DNA of 64,000 nucleotides from CAUZFZ01 sp963579025 (GCA_963579025.1 CAUZFZ010000013.1:44423-108422); one strand, 5' to 3'. Counted from the first letter of the stretch, positions 40,160 to 49,312 are shown. Program-made: numbers and translations. Notes: generated from the sequence alone by a model not told the origin.

Positions 40160-40540
40160 ATGTCGTTTCCCACACGAGGCTGGAAATCCAAATTCCGCGA
40201 CGCGATCCGCGGCATCGAATTCGCGCGTCGCGGCGGGAAGAGCTTCGTTGTCCACATCGCGGCAACCACAATGGTCGTGCTTGCCGGAATTGCACTGCAA
40301 ATCACCGCGTGGGAGTGGTGCGTGCTCGTGTTGTGTATCGCGACGGTTCTGTGTGCGGAGACATTTAACAGTGCCATCGAGTCACTGGCCAAAGCGGTGA
40401 CTCAGGAGCACAACGAACACGTCGGCCGTAGCCTGGACGCCGCGGCAGGCGCCGTGCTGCTGATGGCGATTGGAGCGGTCTGTGTCGGCGGCGTAATCTT
40501 CATTCCGTATTTCGTCGCTCTGGTCGGCCCGTTGTCGTGA
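40160..40540 (+). CDS. dgkA: Diacylglycerol/undecaprenol kinase family membrane protein
   Basis: 126 residues with three transmembrane helices (about 35-52, 56-73 and 98-120) and the DagK signature: RGGKSFVVH early, then AETFNSAIESLAK, matching the catalytic E..N.AIE pattern. This family phosphorylates diacylglycerol or undecaprenol using ATP at the inner membrane; which lipid is used here is unclear. ATG 40160 fits family length better than the in-frame TTG at 40142. Confidence 0.85.
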   Translation: MSFPTRGWKSKFRDAIRGIEFARRGGKSFVVHIAATTMVVLAGIALQITAWEWCVLVLCIATVLCAETFNSAIESLAKAVTQEHNEHVGRSLDAAAGAVLLMAIGAVCVGGVIFIPYFVALVGPLS

Positions 40541-40666
40541 GCACGTGAATCTCAGCAGCGTTGGCGGCGTTGAGTTGTGGGGCACGCGGACGGCCCTGAC
40601 TTGCCCGGCATGCAGTGCAGGCAGAACAATGCTGGGGTCTGCCCTCGACTCTGTTCGGAGCCTGCC

Positions 40667-42286
40667 ATGCAATCCTGCCGACGCTGCCTGCCCGCCGTTC
40701 TTGTTCTGACCACACTAACCGCGGCCGCGGCGCGGGCGGACAAGCCCGGCATCCTGTCGCTGAATCTGCGGTCGCGTGTCGAGACGGCGAAGGACAGCGG
40801 TCGCTTCCACACCGTGACGCGCCCGGAATCGTGGGATGCCCGGCAAACGGCCGTCATCGTCTGTGACATGTGGGACCTGCATCACTGCCTCAACGCGACA
40901 CTGCGTGGTGGCGAGATGGCTCCGCGAATGAACAAGGTGCTGATCACCGCGCGCAAGCAGGGAGCGATCATCATTCACGCTCCCAGCAGTTGTACCGGCT
41001 TCTATAAGGATCACCCGGCCCGCAAACGCGCACAGGCTGTACCGCGGTCGGAAAGTCTGCCTAAAGAAATTGCAAAGTGGTGCTATCAAATTCCCTCTGA
41101 GGAGCAGGGCGATTACCCGATCGACCAGAGCGACGGTGGCGAGGACGACGATCTCAAGGAGCACGCCACCTGGGCGAAGAAGCTGGCCGCGATGGGGCGA
41201 AATCCGAAAGCTCCGTGGAAATCGCAGACCGATCTGCTCGACATCGATCCCGAACACGATTTCATCAGCGACAACGGCGAAGAGATCTGGAGCATTCTGG
41301 AGAAGCACGGCCGCGAGAATGTGATCCTGCTGGGCGTACACACCAACATGTGTGTGCTCGGACGTCCGTTCGGACTGCGACAGATGTCGCGAAACGACAA
41401 GAACGTCGTCCTGATGCGCGACATGACCGACACGATGTACAACCCGAAGATGATGCCGTTCGTCAGTCACTTCACTGGCACGGATCTGATCGTCGAACAC
41501 ATTGAAAAGTGGGTGTGCCCGACGATTACAAGCGACCAGGTTCTCACGTCGCTGGGACGCAGTCCGGAACCGTTTCAGTTCGAGCACGACACTCGGCCGC
41601 ATGCGGTCATCGTGATGGCTGAACGCGAATACCAAACGAACGAGACTCTCCCTCCATTCGCGCTGGAGCAACTCGGCAAGACATTCAAAGTCAGCTATGT
41701 CTTTGCGAATGAGGAAGACCGCAACGACCTGCCCGGCATCGACGTCCTGAACGATGCCGATCTGTTGCTGGTCAGCATCAGGCGTCGCGTGCTTCCGAAG
41801 TCGCAGATGGCGGCAATTCGCCGACATGTCGAAAAGGGTAAACCGGTCGTTGGCATCCGCACGGCGAATCACGCCTTCTCACTGCGCGGCAAGCCGATTC
41901 CCGAAGGGCTTGCTGACTGGGAATCGTGGGACGCCGACGTCATTGGTGGTAACTATTCGAACCATCACGGCGACGGCCCGAAAGTTGGTGTCAAACTCGC
42001 CGAGGGCACGAAGCCACACGTGATTCTTGCCGGTGTCGACGTCAAATCACTGCACGGAGCGGGATCGTTGTACGTCGTCAGTCCGCTCGCAAAATCCGCC
42101 ACAGCCGTCCTGACAGGAAGCATCCCCGGCAAGCCGACTGAACCGATCGCCTGGGTCAATGAAACGAAGTCCGGCAGCCGTGTCTTCTACACCTCGCTCG
42201 GTCACGTCGGAGATTTTGAACAGCCGGCGTTTCGGAAGCTCCTGTCCAATGCGATTCACTGGGCAGCCGGTGAAACGGCTCGTTGA
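40667..42286 (+). CDS. Isochorismatase-like hydrolase fused to a ThuA-like domain
   Basis: 539 residues with a signal peptide (RRCLPAVLVLTTLTAAAARA). The first half is a cysteine-hydrolase/isochorismatase fold: VIVCDMWDLHHC near residue 65 provides the Asp, and ILLGVHTNMCVLGR (about 225) provides the nucleophilic Cys. The C-terminal half (about 310-535) resembles the ThuA/glutamine-amidotransferase-like fold (VIVMAEREYQTN, DADLLLVSIRRR, GKPVVGIRTANHAF). ATG 40667 follows GGAG. The pairing suggests an exported carbohydrate or amide hydrolase; substrates are unknown. Confidence 0.8.
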   Translation: MQSCRRCLPAVLVLTTLTAAAARADKPGILSLNLRSRVETAKDSGRFHTVTRPESWDARQTAVIVCDMWDLHHCLNATLRGGEMAPRMNKVLITARKQGAIIIHAPSSCTGFYKDHPARKRAQAVPRSESLPKEIAKWCYQIPSEEQGDYPIDQSDGGEDDDLKEHATWAKKLAAMGRNPKAPWKSQTDLLDIDPEHDFISDNGEEIWSILEKHGRENVILLGVHTNMCVLGRPFGLRQMSRNDKNVVLMRDMTDTMYNPKMMPFVSHFTGTDLIVEHIEKWVCPTITSDQVLTSLGRSPEPFQFEHDTRPHAVIVMAEREYQTNETLPPFALEQLGKTFKVSYVFANEEDRNDLPGIDVLNDADLLLVSIRRRVLPKSQMAAIRRHVEKGKPVVGIRTANHAFSLRGKPIPEGLADWESWDADVIGGNYSNHHGDGPKVGVKLAEGTKPHVILAGVDVKSLHGAGSLYVVSPLAKSATAVLTGSIPGKPTEPIAWVNETKSGSRVFYTSLGHVGDFEQPAFRKLLSNAIHWAAGETAR

Positions 42287-42297
42287 AGAGCGTTCGT

Positions 42298-42750
42298 ATG
42301 GCAAAGCCAAAGAAGAAAAAGCGTTCCCGACCGAGCATCTACCAGCCGGGCCTGACGCGAAAAGCCCGGCTGCGACGCGCTCGTAAGTGGCTGGCTGATT
42401 ATGCGGGTGAAAAAATCTTCAAGGACTACCTTGATCGCTACGCAGTCGACCAGCTCTGTGCAGCCATCGAATTGCAACAACTGGGCGTCAAGCATCCACG
42501 CGTCGAACAATTGTGTACCCGCCTCGAGGCGCGGCGGGAGCGGCGCAAACTCTGCCGGGCTGAGGAAAGAATTGCCCGAATCGCCGAAGCAAAGCTTCCC
42601 GAGCAGGACGAAAACTTCGCGTTCATCGCCGGTTACACGTCCGGCGGCGCGCCGTTCGGTATCACGTGGGACGAATGCCATGACGAAGTCGATCAGCCAT
42701 CACTGGCCGACTGCGACGAGCCGTTACCGACGAAAAACCGTCCGCGGTGA
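42298..42750 (+). CDS. Small basic protein of unknown function
   Basis: 150 residues with a lysine-rich start (MAKPKKKKRS) and a helical body carrying ARKWLADYAGEKIFKDYLDRYAVDQLCAAIELQQLGVKHP, a pattern I have seen only in uncharacterised proteins. It starts 11 bp after the isochorismatase-like gene with a GAAGAG site and ends 5 bp from the stop of the convergent HNH gene. Its proximity to the defence-like operon may be meaningful or accidental. Confidence 0.65.
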   Translation: MAKPKKKKRSRPSIYQPGLTRKARLRRARKWLADYAGEKIFKDYLDRYAVDQLCAAIELQQLGVKHPRVEQLCTRLEARRERRKLCRAEERIARIAEAKLPEQDENFAFIAGYTSGGAPFGITWDECHDEVDQPSLADCDEPLPTKNRPR

Positions 42751-42755
42751 CGATG

Positions 42756-43736
42756 TCACAACCGGTCGAACAATGGCTGAACCCGCGACTTCAGCCCGAA
42801 CTCACCCAGCAGCGCTTCGACATCTGAAGAAGCTCCGACCGGCGGCTCCTTCCACAGAGCGGCCAGAGTCCACAGATACTCTTTAGCGAGTGCTTTTTCT
42901 GCCTTGCTGAGACCGTTGCGACTCAATTGTATCGCCAGACGTTTCAGCTTATTCGCCGTCTGCTTGATCATCCACTTCAGCTCGAACTCTTCATCCGGGA
43001 TCAGCTCAGGACGGACCTCGCTCAGCATCTGACGCACGAACAGACTATGTGGTTGATAGCGACAGGCCGCCGTCTGCACCTCGCTGAACCGTTCTGTCTT
43101 GAGAGCCTCGTCCACCCTCTCTTTCGTCCGGACGCGTGAACCGATGGCGGGTTCCTCGTTGAGGCGAAAGAAATCTCGCGTCCACACCACCTGTTGCCGG
43201 GCCGTCACCGGAATCCCATCCCGGGGTTGAATCTCGCACAGCGGATCCCGCCAGTCGATGACCATCCACTGTTCGACATCGTCTTCAGGATGCAGCAGCC
43301 ACCTAACATCCTCGTTGCCCCAACTCCAGTTGCTCGCCGTCCGCCGTTTTCCGCGCGGACGCAGCGGGAAATGGTTTCCCTTGATGACCTGGTTGCAGTG
43401 CCAGCAACTCACCAGATAGTTCCGGAAGGAAAACGCGAGCCACCAGTAACCGCCGTGCTCAGGGGCGTTGGTCACCTTGCCCTTCGGGCGGAAATGCTCG
43501 ACATCGCCCTTTTCCTTGTCGGCCAGACCGCAGCCGCAGTACGCACAGACGTGACCGTGCCGACTGTGCAATGCACCGATGACGTCCGGTTCACGCCAGT
43601 GCTCCCGCCCTTTGAAAGACAGCCGGGCCGACGAATCGGCCTGTTTCTTCGTTGCATCATCGGCCGCCGCCCGGGCACCTTTTCCGGAGCCAGCCAGCGT
43701 GGGCAGTTGAAGACTGGAACGCCGCAGCTTTCTCAT
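42756..43736 (-). CDS. HNH nuclease, PtuB / retron-HNH type
   Basis: 326 residues. The HNH/zinc core spans about 60-125: CxxC in HVCAYCGCG (64-67), the metal/catalytic histidine in DVEHFRPKGK (H81), a YWWLAFSFRNYLVSC strand-helix, a second CxxC in CWHCNQ (111-114), and KGNHFP. This order (EHFRPK, then N...C..CN..K...FP) is that of the PtuB nuclease of Septu systems and of retron-associated HNH proteins. The ATG overlaps the stop of the upstream ATPase gene by 4 bp (ATGA at 43733-43736), so the two are translationally coupled. A partner DNA or tRNA nuclease for the ATPase is the natural reading. The C-terminal 150 residues are helical and unrecognised. Confidence 0.88.
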   Translation of the reverse strand: MRKLRRSSLQLPTLAGSGKGARAAADDATKKQADSSARLSFKGREHWREPDVIGALHSRHGHVCAYCGCGLADKEKGDVEHFRPKGKVTNAPEHGGYWWLAFSFRNYLVSCWHCNQVIKGNHFPLRPRGKRRTASNWSWGNEDVRWLLHPEDDVEQWMVIDWRDPLCEIQPRDGIPVTARQQVVWTRDFFRLNEEPAIGSRVRTKERVDEALKTERFSEVQTAACRYQPHSLFVRQMLSEVRPELIPDEEFELKWMIKQTANKLKRLAIQLSRNGLSKAEKALAKEYLWTLAALWKEPPVGASSDVEALLGEFGLKSRVQPLFDRL

Positions 43737-46700
43737 GGGTCAAGGTCATCCAGGCTCGACAGCACGTCGTGGCCCACCGCAACATCGAGGTCGTCGGCAT
43801 CAGGAGCCCGTTCAAGTAGCAGAGCGGCCTGCCGCCGCGCTTCAAAATCGTCCGACGCCAGAGCATCGCGAATCTGCTCATTCAGCGCTTCACTCGTCGG
43901 ATCGGCGTGCATCAGCCAGCGGATCACGTCGTCCACTGTGAATCCCATAATCTGCCGGTCCAGTTCCCGCACGCCATCTGGCTCCGAGCGGTCCAGGGCA
44001 ATGATCTCATTGCGGTCAAAGCATTTCAGAACCAGTGGCGAGTGCGTCGTCACGATCCACTGTACCTTCGGCAGCGCCTTGCGCAGGTTCGGCACCAGCG
44101 TCCGTTGCAGCGACGGATGCAGGTGCAGGTCGATCTCGTCGATCAGGACGATGGCTTCGATGTCACTGAGATTCGCCCGCTTCGCGGCTTCCTCGTTGTT
44201 TTCGCACCACGCCTGACACAGATCTGCCAGCCAGGCCACGCTGGAACGAAATCCGTCCGGCAGATCGATGGCGTCGATCGCTTCGTCCTCAACTTTGAAT
44301 CGCGGTTTTCCACTATGAAGCTCAAAACGCAGTTCGTCAGGAAACACCTGCTTGAGCAACTCTAAGAACAGTCCAAAGAACGGCTCGTTCGGATTCACGA
44401 ACTCCAGCCGGGCTTTCGCACTGGCAACTCGTGCGTAGGGATCGAACAGCGTCATCTGTCGACGAGCGGTCGCCCCTTCGTTGGAAGAACTGGGATCCAG
44501 CCGGTTGGACAGATTTCGCGTGGCTCCATACGTCAGAACCAGCCACGGCTCGGCGTGCTGACCTGTTGTCCGAATATCGTCGCCATGAATCGTGAGGCCC
44601 CTGCGGTAGTCGCGTTTCGGGCCATCTTTGAAAGTCACTTCAACCTCTGCGGGCAGTCTCGTCCCGTCTGACAGCCGCTGCGTCCGCTCAAGAATACCGA
44701 GGCCGATGTCGATGGCGATCGTCCTGCCAACGAGCGCGAGGCAGATCGCCTGCAGCACCGATGTCTTGCCGGCCCCATTGATGCCAGCCAGACACGTCCA
44801 GCTCCCCATGAGAGAGGATTGTCGATTCAGATTCAACGTGAGACTCTCAAAGCAACGGAAGTTCTCAAGCCGAACCTCAGTCACACGGCGACCTACGCGA
44901 TCGTGAATCGCGTCCGCGGCGAGTTCGGCAGCGTCAGGTGCAGAGAGAGTTGGCCGCGTGAGCTGACTCCGAACGTCGGCTTCAGTGGACTCGTTGTCTT
45001 GCTGGAATTCTTCGACATCGATCGACCAGCGTTCCAGCACGTCTGCCATGAATGGGTCGCCAGTGCGAACCATTGCAAACAGACGTAGCGCGTCGGCTCG
45101 ATTCGCGAACTGCAACTGGACGACATTTTGACTCGCAAGTGCCCGCGTGACGGTCACGAACGCCGCAGGCATGTTGATGACTTCGGCAAGCTGAGCTCGA
45201 AACGAATCCGCCAGTTCTCTCACCAGATTCCGGTCCCGAGTTTCAGGCAACGTCACCTTGAATTGCACGATGACCGAGTCGTCTAATCGCGTGCCACGCC
45301 GTCTTTCATCCTGCAACTTGCTGACGACGACGTTCCGCGTCCGCTCAGTCGATGAGCCTTCCGGGCGCCGCGAAAAGAGTCGGTTGATCAGTTCGTCCAG
45401 TGGCTCAAATTCATCTTCATCCAGCCACCTCAGATCGAACTGGTTGTGCTCAGAGACTGATTCCGGCTTCCGGATGTTTTTCGGTAAGGACTCTCCCTGG
45501 GGCAGAATCGCAACAGTGACATTCGCACCGCGTGAGTGAAGGCGTTCGACGAACCTGTCCTGTTCGGGAACATCACAGCAACTTGCGTTACCGACGCAGG
45601 CGACAACCGATCGGATACCTGGTTCAATTTCTTCGAGCTTCGATAACGGGTCGATTTCCGGGCCACGCTGCCATACATCGATCCAGACTCGCAGGCCCAG
45701 TCCCTGCAGGGCTTCGGCCAGCCAGACGGCTGACGCTCGGTCTGGCGGTCCGTAGATCACGGCCACGTCAAAGCTGCCCGCTCGCTTCTTGCCGTGAATG
45801 GCCGTCACGGCGAGTTGCCGGTGCATGGCGGCGCGGGCGTCGGCGTCGATGTGGCCGATGGATTCGTGGTGGATGCCCTCGTCGTTCAGCAGCAGGTCGT
45901 ACAGCGGCGAGCGCGTGTCGCAGTCCGAGCATGTCATTTCGTCGTCGCCCCGCTGCAGGCGGCGTTCCACGACCTCGTCGTCGAACAGGTATCCGCAGGC
46001 CGGGCAGTGGTACGCGCGCTTCCGGACGATGCTGCCAGGCTGGGCTTTGCGCTGCAGGTGCGTGTAGACGTACTGCAGAAACAGTTGCTGCACGCTCTCC
46101 GGTGCGTTGTCCTCAAAGAACACGGACATTCGGCCGCGACCGTCGCCCTGGTCTTCGAACAGGATCAGGCCGCGGCCGCCTTCTTTCGCGTCGTACCGTG
46201 CGGCGTTGCGGTAGAAGTCGCGGTCCTGAAAACCCGTGTGATGAGCCAGACGCACGACCAGCGTCGCAAAGATGTTGTCGATCGCTCCGGCAAAGTCATA
46301 CCGGATGCCGTACGACGTCGTGCCGGGAAACGGAGCCTCGCGCTGGTACTGCGACGGGAAGACCAGATAGTCCACGCCGTCGACGCGTTCCCGCAGAGCG
46401 ATCTCGCGTTCCAGAAACTGTTCGAACACGGACACCAGCACCTTGCGTTCCGGCTCCGAGCCCCGGTCGGACTGCGCGTCAGAGCCAGGGCCGGACGCGC
46501 GGGTGTCGAGGACACGTTCGTCGGCCTCCAGCGGGAATTCGCCGGTGAGGATCTCGGTTTCGGACAGGTGGCCCAGACCGTCCGGTTCGTCCCGCGCGGC
46601 GTTGACGATCGCCGAGCCGTACGCGTCCACGCGCGTCGGATCGAGCAGGACGTCGACGGCCGGTCCGGGGGCTTCGTTGTCGGTGCCGGTGCCGTAGTCC

Positions 46701-48598
46701 AGCAGCTCGATCACGTCCGTCTGGTGCAGCCGCCGCAGACACGACGCGAACTCGTCGAGCGAGTAATCCGTAGGATGGGCACTCTTGCCCGTCCCTGCGC
46801 TGTCTGGTGACTCGGGACGGGCAGGAGTGCCCATCCTACAAAATTCTTCCCACATGCCGTTGACCGTGGTCAGTCGTCGCCGTTCGTCGAGCTGTTTGAC
46901 GAACTCCCGGATGTCCGTCAGCAGGCGGCTGGACGAGATGATTGGCAGCTTCGTCCAGTCCACGGCTTCCATGACCGTGCGTTTCAGTTCCTCGCAGCCT
47001 TCGCCTGTCAGGGCGCTGGTGCGGAAGAAGCCGTCGAAGTTGTGCTGCTGACAGAACTCGTCGATCCGCTGCTGACTGACGCCGACCCCGCCGCGATCGA
47101 CGCGGGCCGCGACAAGGAACCTCTGCAGGCCGCTGTTCGAGCGGGACTGGTCCAGGGCTTTGGCCCAGAACCTCGCGGCGCTGAACGGGTCGGTTTCGCT
47201 GCGGGCATCGAACAGGACCAGGGCCACGGCCGCGTCGTCGAGCGACAGTTGATTGACGAGCCGGTACCCCGGCTGCCCGGCGAGGTCCCACAGTAGAACC
47301 TCACGATCGATCGGGAATCCTTTGTCATCGGGATCCGAGATACTGTCGAAGTCGAGCGTCGCGACGACGCGGGCATGCGTCGAGGCGGTGGGAATGAAGG
47401 CATCGCGCACCAGCCGTTCGCGCATGCCGGATTTGCCCACGCCGGTATCGCCCACGAGGACGACTTTGGCGTTGGCATACCGCACGCTGTCGGCCACCGG
47501 CGCCGCCCCCAGCAGCGCGTCGATGTCCAGTTCCCACAGCCGGACACCGCGATCCTCGACACTGAGCGCCGCCAGCAGCGGCCGGTCGGGATGAAACGCC
47601 AGCGTCTGGAAGTACGCGTCCGGGACGTCGCTGATCACGGCCACCGGTTCGAACGTGTCGAGCCGCCAGATCCGCACGGTCTTGTCATGCTGGCCGCGTG
47701 ACGCCACCAGCCGGCCCGTCGCGTCAATCGTCACGGACCAGACGTGATCGGAATGCCCCTCCAGCACGGCGGTCTGCTCACCCGTCTCCGCGTCCCAGAC
47801 TCGCAGCGTACTGTCGTACGACGAAGTGACCACGCGCCGTCCGTCCGCAGTCCACGTCGCGCCGACGACATAGCCACCGTGCCCGGTCAGCCGTCGCAGA
47901 AGCTGACCGGACTCCGCATCCCAGACCGCCGCCGTGTTGCCGATCTCGCCCGATACCAGCTTCTGCCCATCCGCCCGCCACGCCACGCACGCGATCCGCT
48001 CATTATGCCCTTCCAGCCGAGCCACCTCGCGGCCAGTCTCCGTATCCAGCAGCATGACGATCTTTGAATTGCCGACGACGGCCAGCGTTCCCGTCGCGCG
48101 ACTGTCCGAGTCAAGCCGCGGCGACCAGGCCATTGCGTCGACCCAGTTCATCTTCACATCAAACGCGGCCGTCTTTGCCGCGGCGCAAGCGGTCTCGCCG
48201 CGGTCGGCCCGGTTCTCAACGTCAAGCACAGCCACCGACGACGAACGTCCCCCGACAACCAGCCGCCGCCCGTCCGGTGCCCACGCCAGCGCTTTCACAT
48301 ATCCGTCGATTGCCTCGACCAGCGGACCAGGCACGCAGGTGTCCGCGAGTCGCGCCGCGCCCGCCGCGGCGTCCGGGACCTCCCACAACTGCACCCGCCC
48401 GTCCATCAACCCGACAGCCAGCGTCCGCCCGTCCGGCGACCACGCAAGGCTTCTGGATTCGCCGCCCTCGACTTCGAACGCCCCGAGCGGCGTGATGCCA
48501 GCGGGCAGTTCGGCGCGTGAGTCGTCAGCCCCCGCGCCCGCGCGTTCCCGCGCGGACGACTTCTTTCGGGCCGCGGCCGATTTACGCTGACGTCCCAC
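43733..48598 (-). CDS. WD40 - GTPase - zinc ribbon - TIR - OLD/PtuA-type ATPase multidomain protein
   Basis: 1,621 residues from GTG 48598, which has GGGAGG five bases upstream; an ATG 29 codons earlier lies inside a palindromic repeat and is less likely. Order: WD40 repeats, about 40-360 (several near-alike units ending VWDAETG); Rab/Roc-like GTPase, 376-550 (P-loop GDTGVGKSG at 383, DLAGQPGY at 438, degenerate G4 AARVD, G5 TSAL); a COR-like linker region; zinc ribbon CPAC...CSDC (865-893); TIR domain, 943-1076 (FDVAVIYGPPD, WIDVWQRG); an effector-associated-type beta/alpha module, 1105-1197; SMC/OLD-like ATPase, 1239-1551 (Walker A GINGAGKTS at 1272, Walker B IVLIDEID at 1483, TTHSP switch histidine). 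The first part resembles STAND/Roc-TIR immune sensors, the last part PtuA of Septu. It is coupled to the HNH gene. A defence role is inference. Confidence 0.9.
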   Translation of the reverse strand: MGRQRKSAAARKKSSARERAGAGADDSRAELPAGITPLGAFEVEGGESRSLAWSPDGRTLAVGLMDGRVQLWEVPDAAAGAARLADTCVPGPLVEAIDGYVKALAWAPDGRRLVVGGRSSSVAVLDVENRADRGETACAAAKTAAFDVKMNWVDAMAWSPRLDSDSRATGTLAVVGNSKIVMLLDTETGREVARLEGHNERIACVAWRADGQKLVSGEIGNTAAVWDAESGQLLRRLTGHGGYVVGATWTADGRRVVTSSYDSTLRVWDAETGEQTAVLEGHSDHVWSVTIDATGRLVASRGQHDKTVRIWRLDTFEPVAVISDVPDAYFQTLAFHPDRPLLAALSVEDRGVRLWELDIDALLGAAPVADSVRYANAKVVLVGDTGVGKSGMRERLVRDAFIPTASTHARVVATLDFDSISDPDDKGFPIDREVLLWDLAGQPGYRLVNQLSLDDAAVALVLFDARSETDPFSAARFWAKALDQSRSNSGLQRFLVAARVDRGGVGVSQQRIDEFCQQHNFDGFFRTSALTGEGCEELKRTVMEAVDWTKLPIISSSRLLTDIREFVKQLDERRRLTTVNGMWEEFCRMGTPARPESPDSAGTGKSAHPTDYSLDEFASCLRRLHQTDVIELLDYGTGTDNEAPGPAVDVLLDPTRVDAYGSAIVNAARDEPDGLGHLSETEILTGEFPLEADERVLDTRASGPGSDAQSDRGSEPERKVLVSVFEQFLEREIALRERVDGVDYLVFPSQYQREAPFPGTTSYGIRYDFAGAIDNIFATLVVRLAHHTGFQDRDFYRNAARYDAKEGGRGLILFEDQGDGRGRMSVFFEDNAPESVQQLFLQYVYTHLQRKAQPGSIVRKRAYHCPACGYLFDDEVVERRLQRGDDEMTCSDCDTRSPLYDLLLNDEGIHHESIGHIDADARAAMHRQLAVTAIHGKKRAGSFDVAVIYGPPDRASAVWLAEALQGLGLRVWIDVWQRGPEIDPLSKLEEIEPGIRSVVACVGNASCCDVPEQDRFVERLHSRGANVTVAILPQGESLPKNIRKPESVSEHNQFDLRWLDEDEFEPLDELINRLFSRRPEGSSTERTRNVVVSKLQDERRRGTRLDDSVIVQFKVTLPETRDRNLVRELADSFRAQLAEVINMPAAFVTVTRALASQNVVQLQFANRADALRLFAMVRTGDPFMADVLERWSIDVEEFQQDNESTEADVRSQLTRPTLSAPDAAELAADAIHDRVGRRVTEVRLENFRCFESLTLNLNRQSSLMGSWTCLAGINGAGKTSVLQAICLALVGRTIAIDIGLGILERTQRLSDGTRLPAEVEVTFKDGPKRDYRRGLTIHGDDIRTTGQHAEPWLVLTYGATRNLSNRLDPSSSNEGATARRQMTLFDPYARVASAKARLEFVNPNEPFFGLFLELLKQVFPDELRFELHSGKPRFKVEDEAIDAIDLPDGFRSSVAWLADLCQAWCENNEEAAKRANLSDIEAIVLIDEIDLHLHPSLQRTLVPNLRKALPKVQWIVTTHSPLVLKCFDRNEIIALDRSEPDGVRELDRQIMGFTVDDVIRWLMHADPTSEALNEQIRDALASDDFEARRQAALLLERAPDADDLDVAVGHDVLSSLDDLDP
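46770..46839. repeat. 70-bp palindromic repeat inserted inside the coding region
   Basis: The arms GTAGGATGGGCACTCTTGCC... and its complement pair at 25 of 26 positions. The repeat is translated in frame as part of a short segment reading MGTPARPE...KSAHPT between the GTPase and the downstream linker. It belongs to the GTAGGATGGGCACTC type of dispersed palindrome. Confidence 0.88.
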
Positions 48599-48653
48599 AT
48601 CCGCCTCCCGTTCCCGAGACCAAAGTGCCACGACACTCCGTGTCCTGTCACTG

Positions 48654-48714
48654 TAGCTGGATTCGCAAGAATTCAGCCCGTTCACATGTGCCTGAATTCT
48701 TGCGAATCCCGCTA
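48654..48714. repeat. Inverted repeat upstream of the multidomain gene
   Basis: A 61-bp palindrome with arms GGATTCGCAAGAATTCAG / CTGAATTCTTGCGAATCC and outer TAGC/GCTA. It lies 56 bp upstream of the chosen GTG start and may mark the operon's left border or its leader. Confidence 0.85.
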
Positions 48715-49077
48715 CGACGAATCCGCACGACAGAGAAACTCACAGTCTTGGAGCGTCGTGCCACTGTGAGAACACGCAGTTCTGCCCCTGAACAAATCCC
48801 GTGTCCAGCCGTGAGTGTGCTCTTGCCCTGCGCACATTTTCAAGGCATACCTCCCAACCTGTTCGCGAGGGCCTTCGGCCGGCCAAATGCGGCGCAGCTC
48901 TTCGTGGCTGCTGACACTGATCTGCGCTGGGACGTCTTCCAGAGTTAGCCTCTGCCTGATCAGGAGCCGCTCCATGGCGTCGGGCCATTCCGGCGGTAGA
49001 TGCCCTTTGAAGAGAATCCGATCAATGCGGGAGATCGTTCCGGAGATGTAATCGCTATACTGACGGACAATCTTCAT
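48712..49077 (-). pseudogene. N-terminal fragment of an unknown, possibly mobile, gene
   Basis: 121 codons from ATG 49077 (GGAGAG upstream). The first 40 residues, MKIVRQYSDYISGTISRIDRILFKGHL, look like a genuine protein start with an FDR/GHL-type pattern found in multicopy uncharacterised genes. After about residue 80 the sequence becomes poor and ends inside the palindrome at 48654-48714. An imperfect inverted repeat (GGCGTTCTC...GAGAACGCC, 49081-49133) lies just upstream. It is probably a gene truncated by insertion or deletion. Confidence 0.4.
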
Positions 49078-49312
49078 CACGGCGTTCTCTCCATGCTGGC
49101 GATCTGACAACAGCAGCATGACCAGAGAACGCCGTTTTCGTTAAGCCACTCAAAACTCTATGGTTGGGGCTATTCCGCTTTGGGACACGGAGGCACAGAG
49201 TTACTCACGCGCCAACTCCGTGAACTCGGTGCGTGTGTGCTTCATTTGCAAAGCGTGCATAAGCCGCGCATGTCCGAATTCGAATAGAGTCACGTCAAGA
49301 ACGGAGAGGTCT

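Noticed and set aside
45532..46810. Two long plus-strand open frames opposite the WD40/GTPase gene
   Set aside because: They are arginine/alanine-rich mirror frames of a GC-rich coding strand with no family resemblance; the minus-strand domains are unmistakable.
42756..48598. Retron as an explanation for the HNH plus ATPase pair
   Set aside because: No reverse transcriptase gene or msr/msd-like RNA lies within or beside the operon; only the HNH/ATPase half is shared with such retrons.
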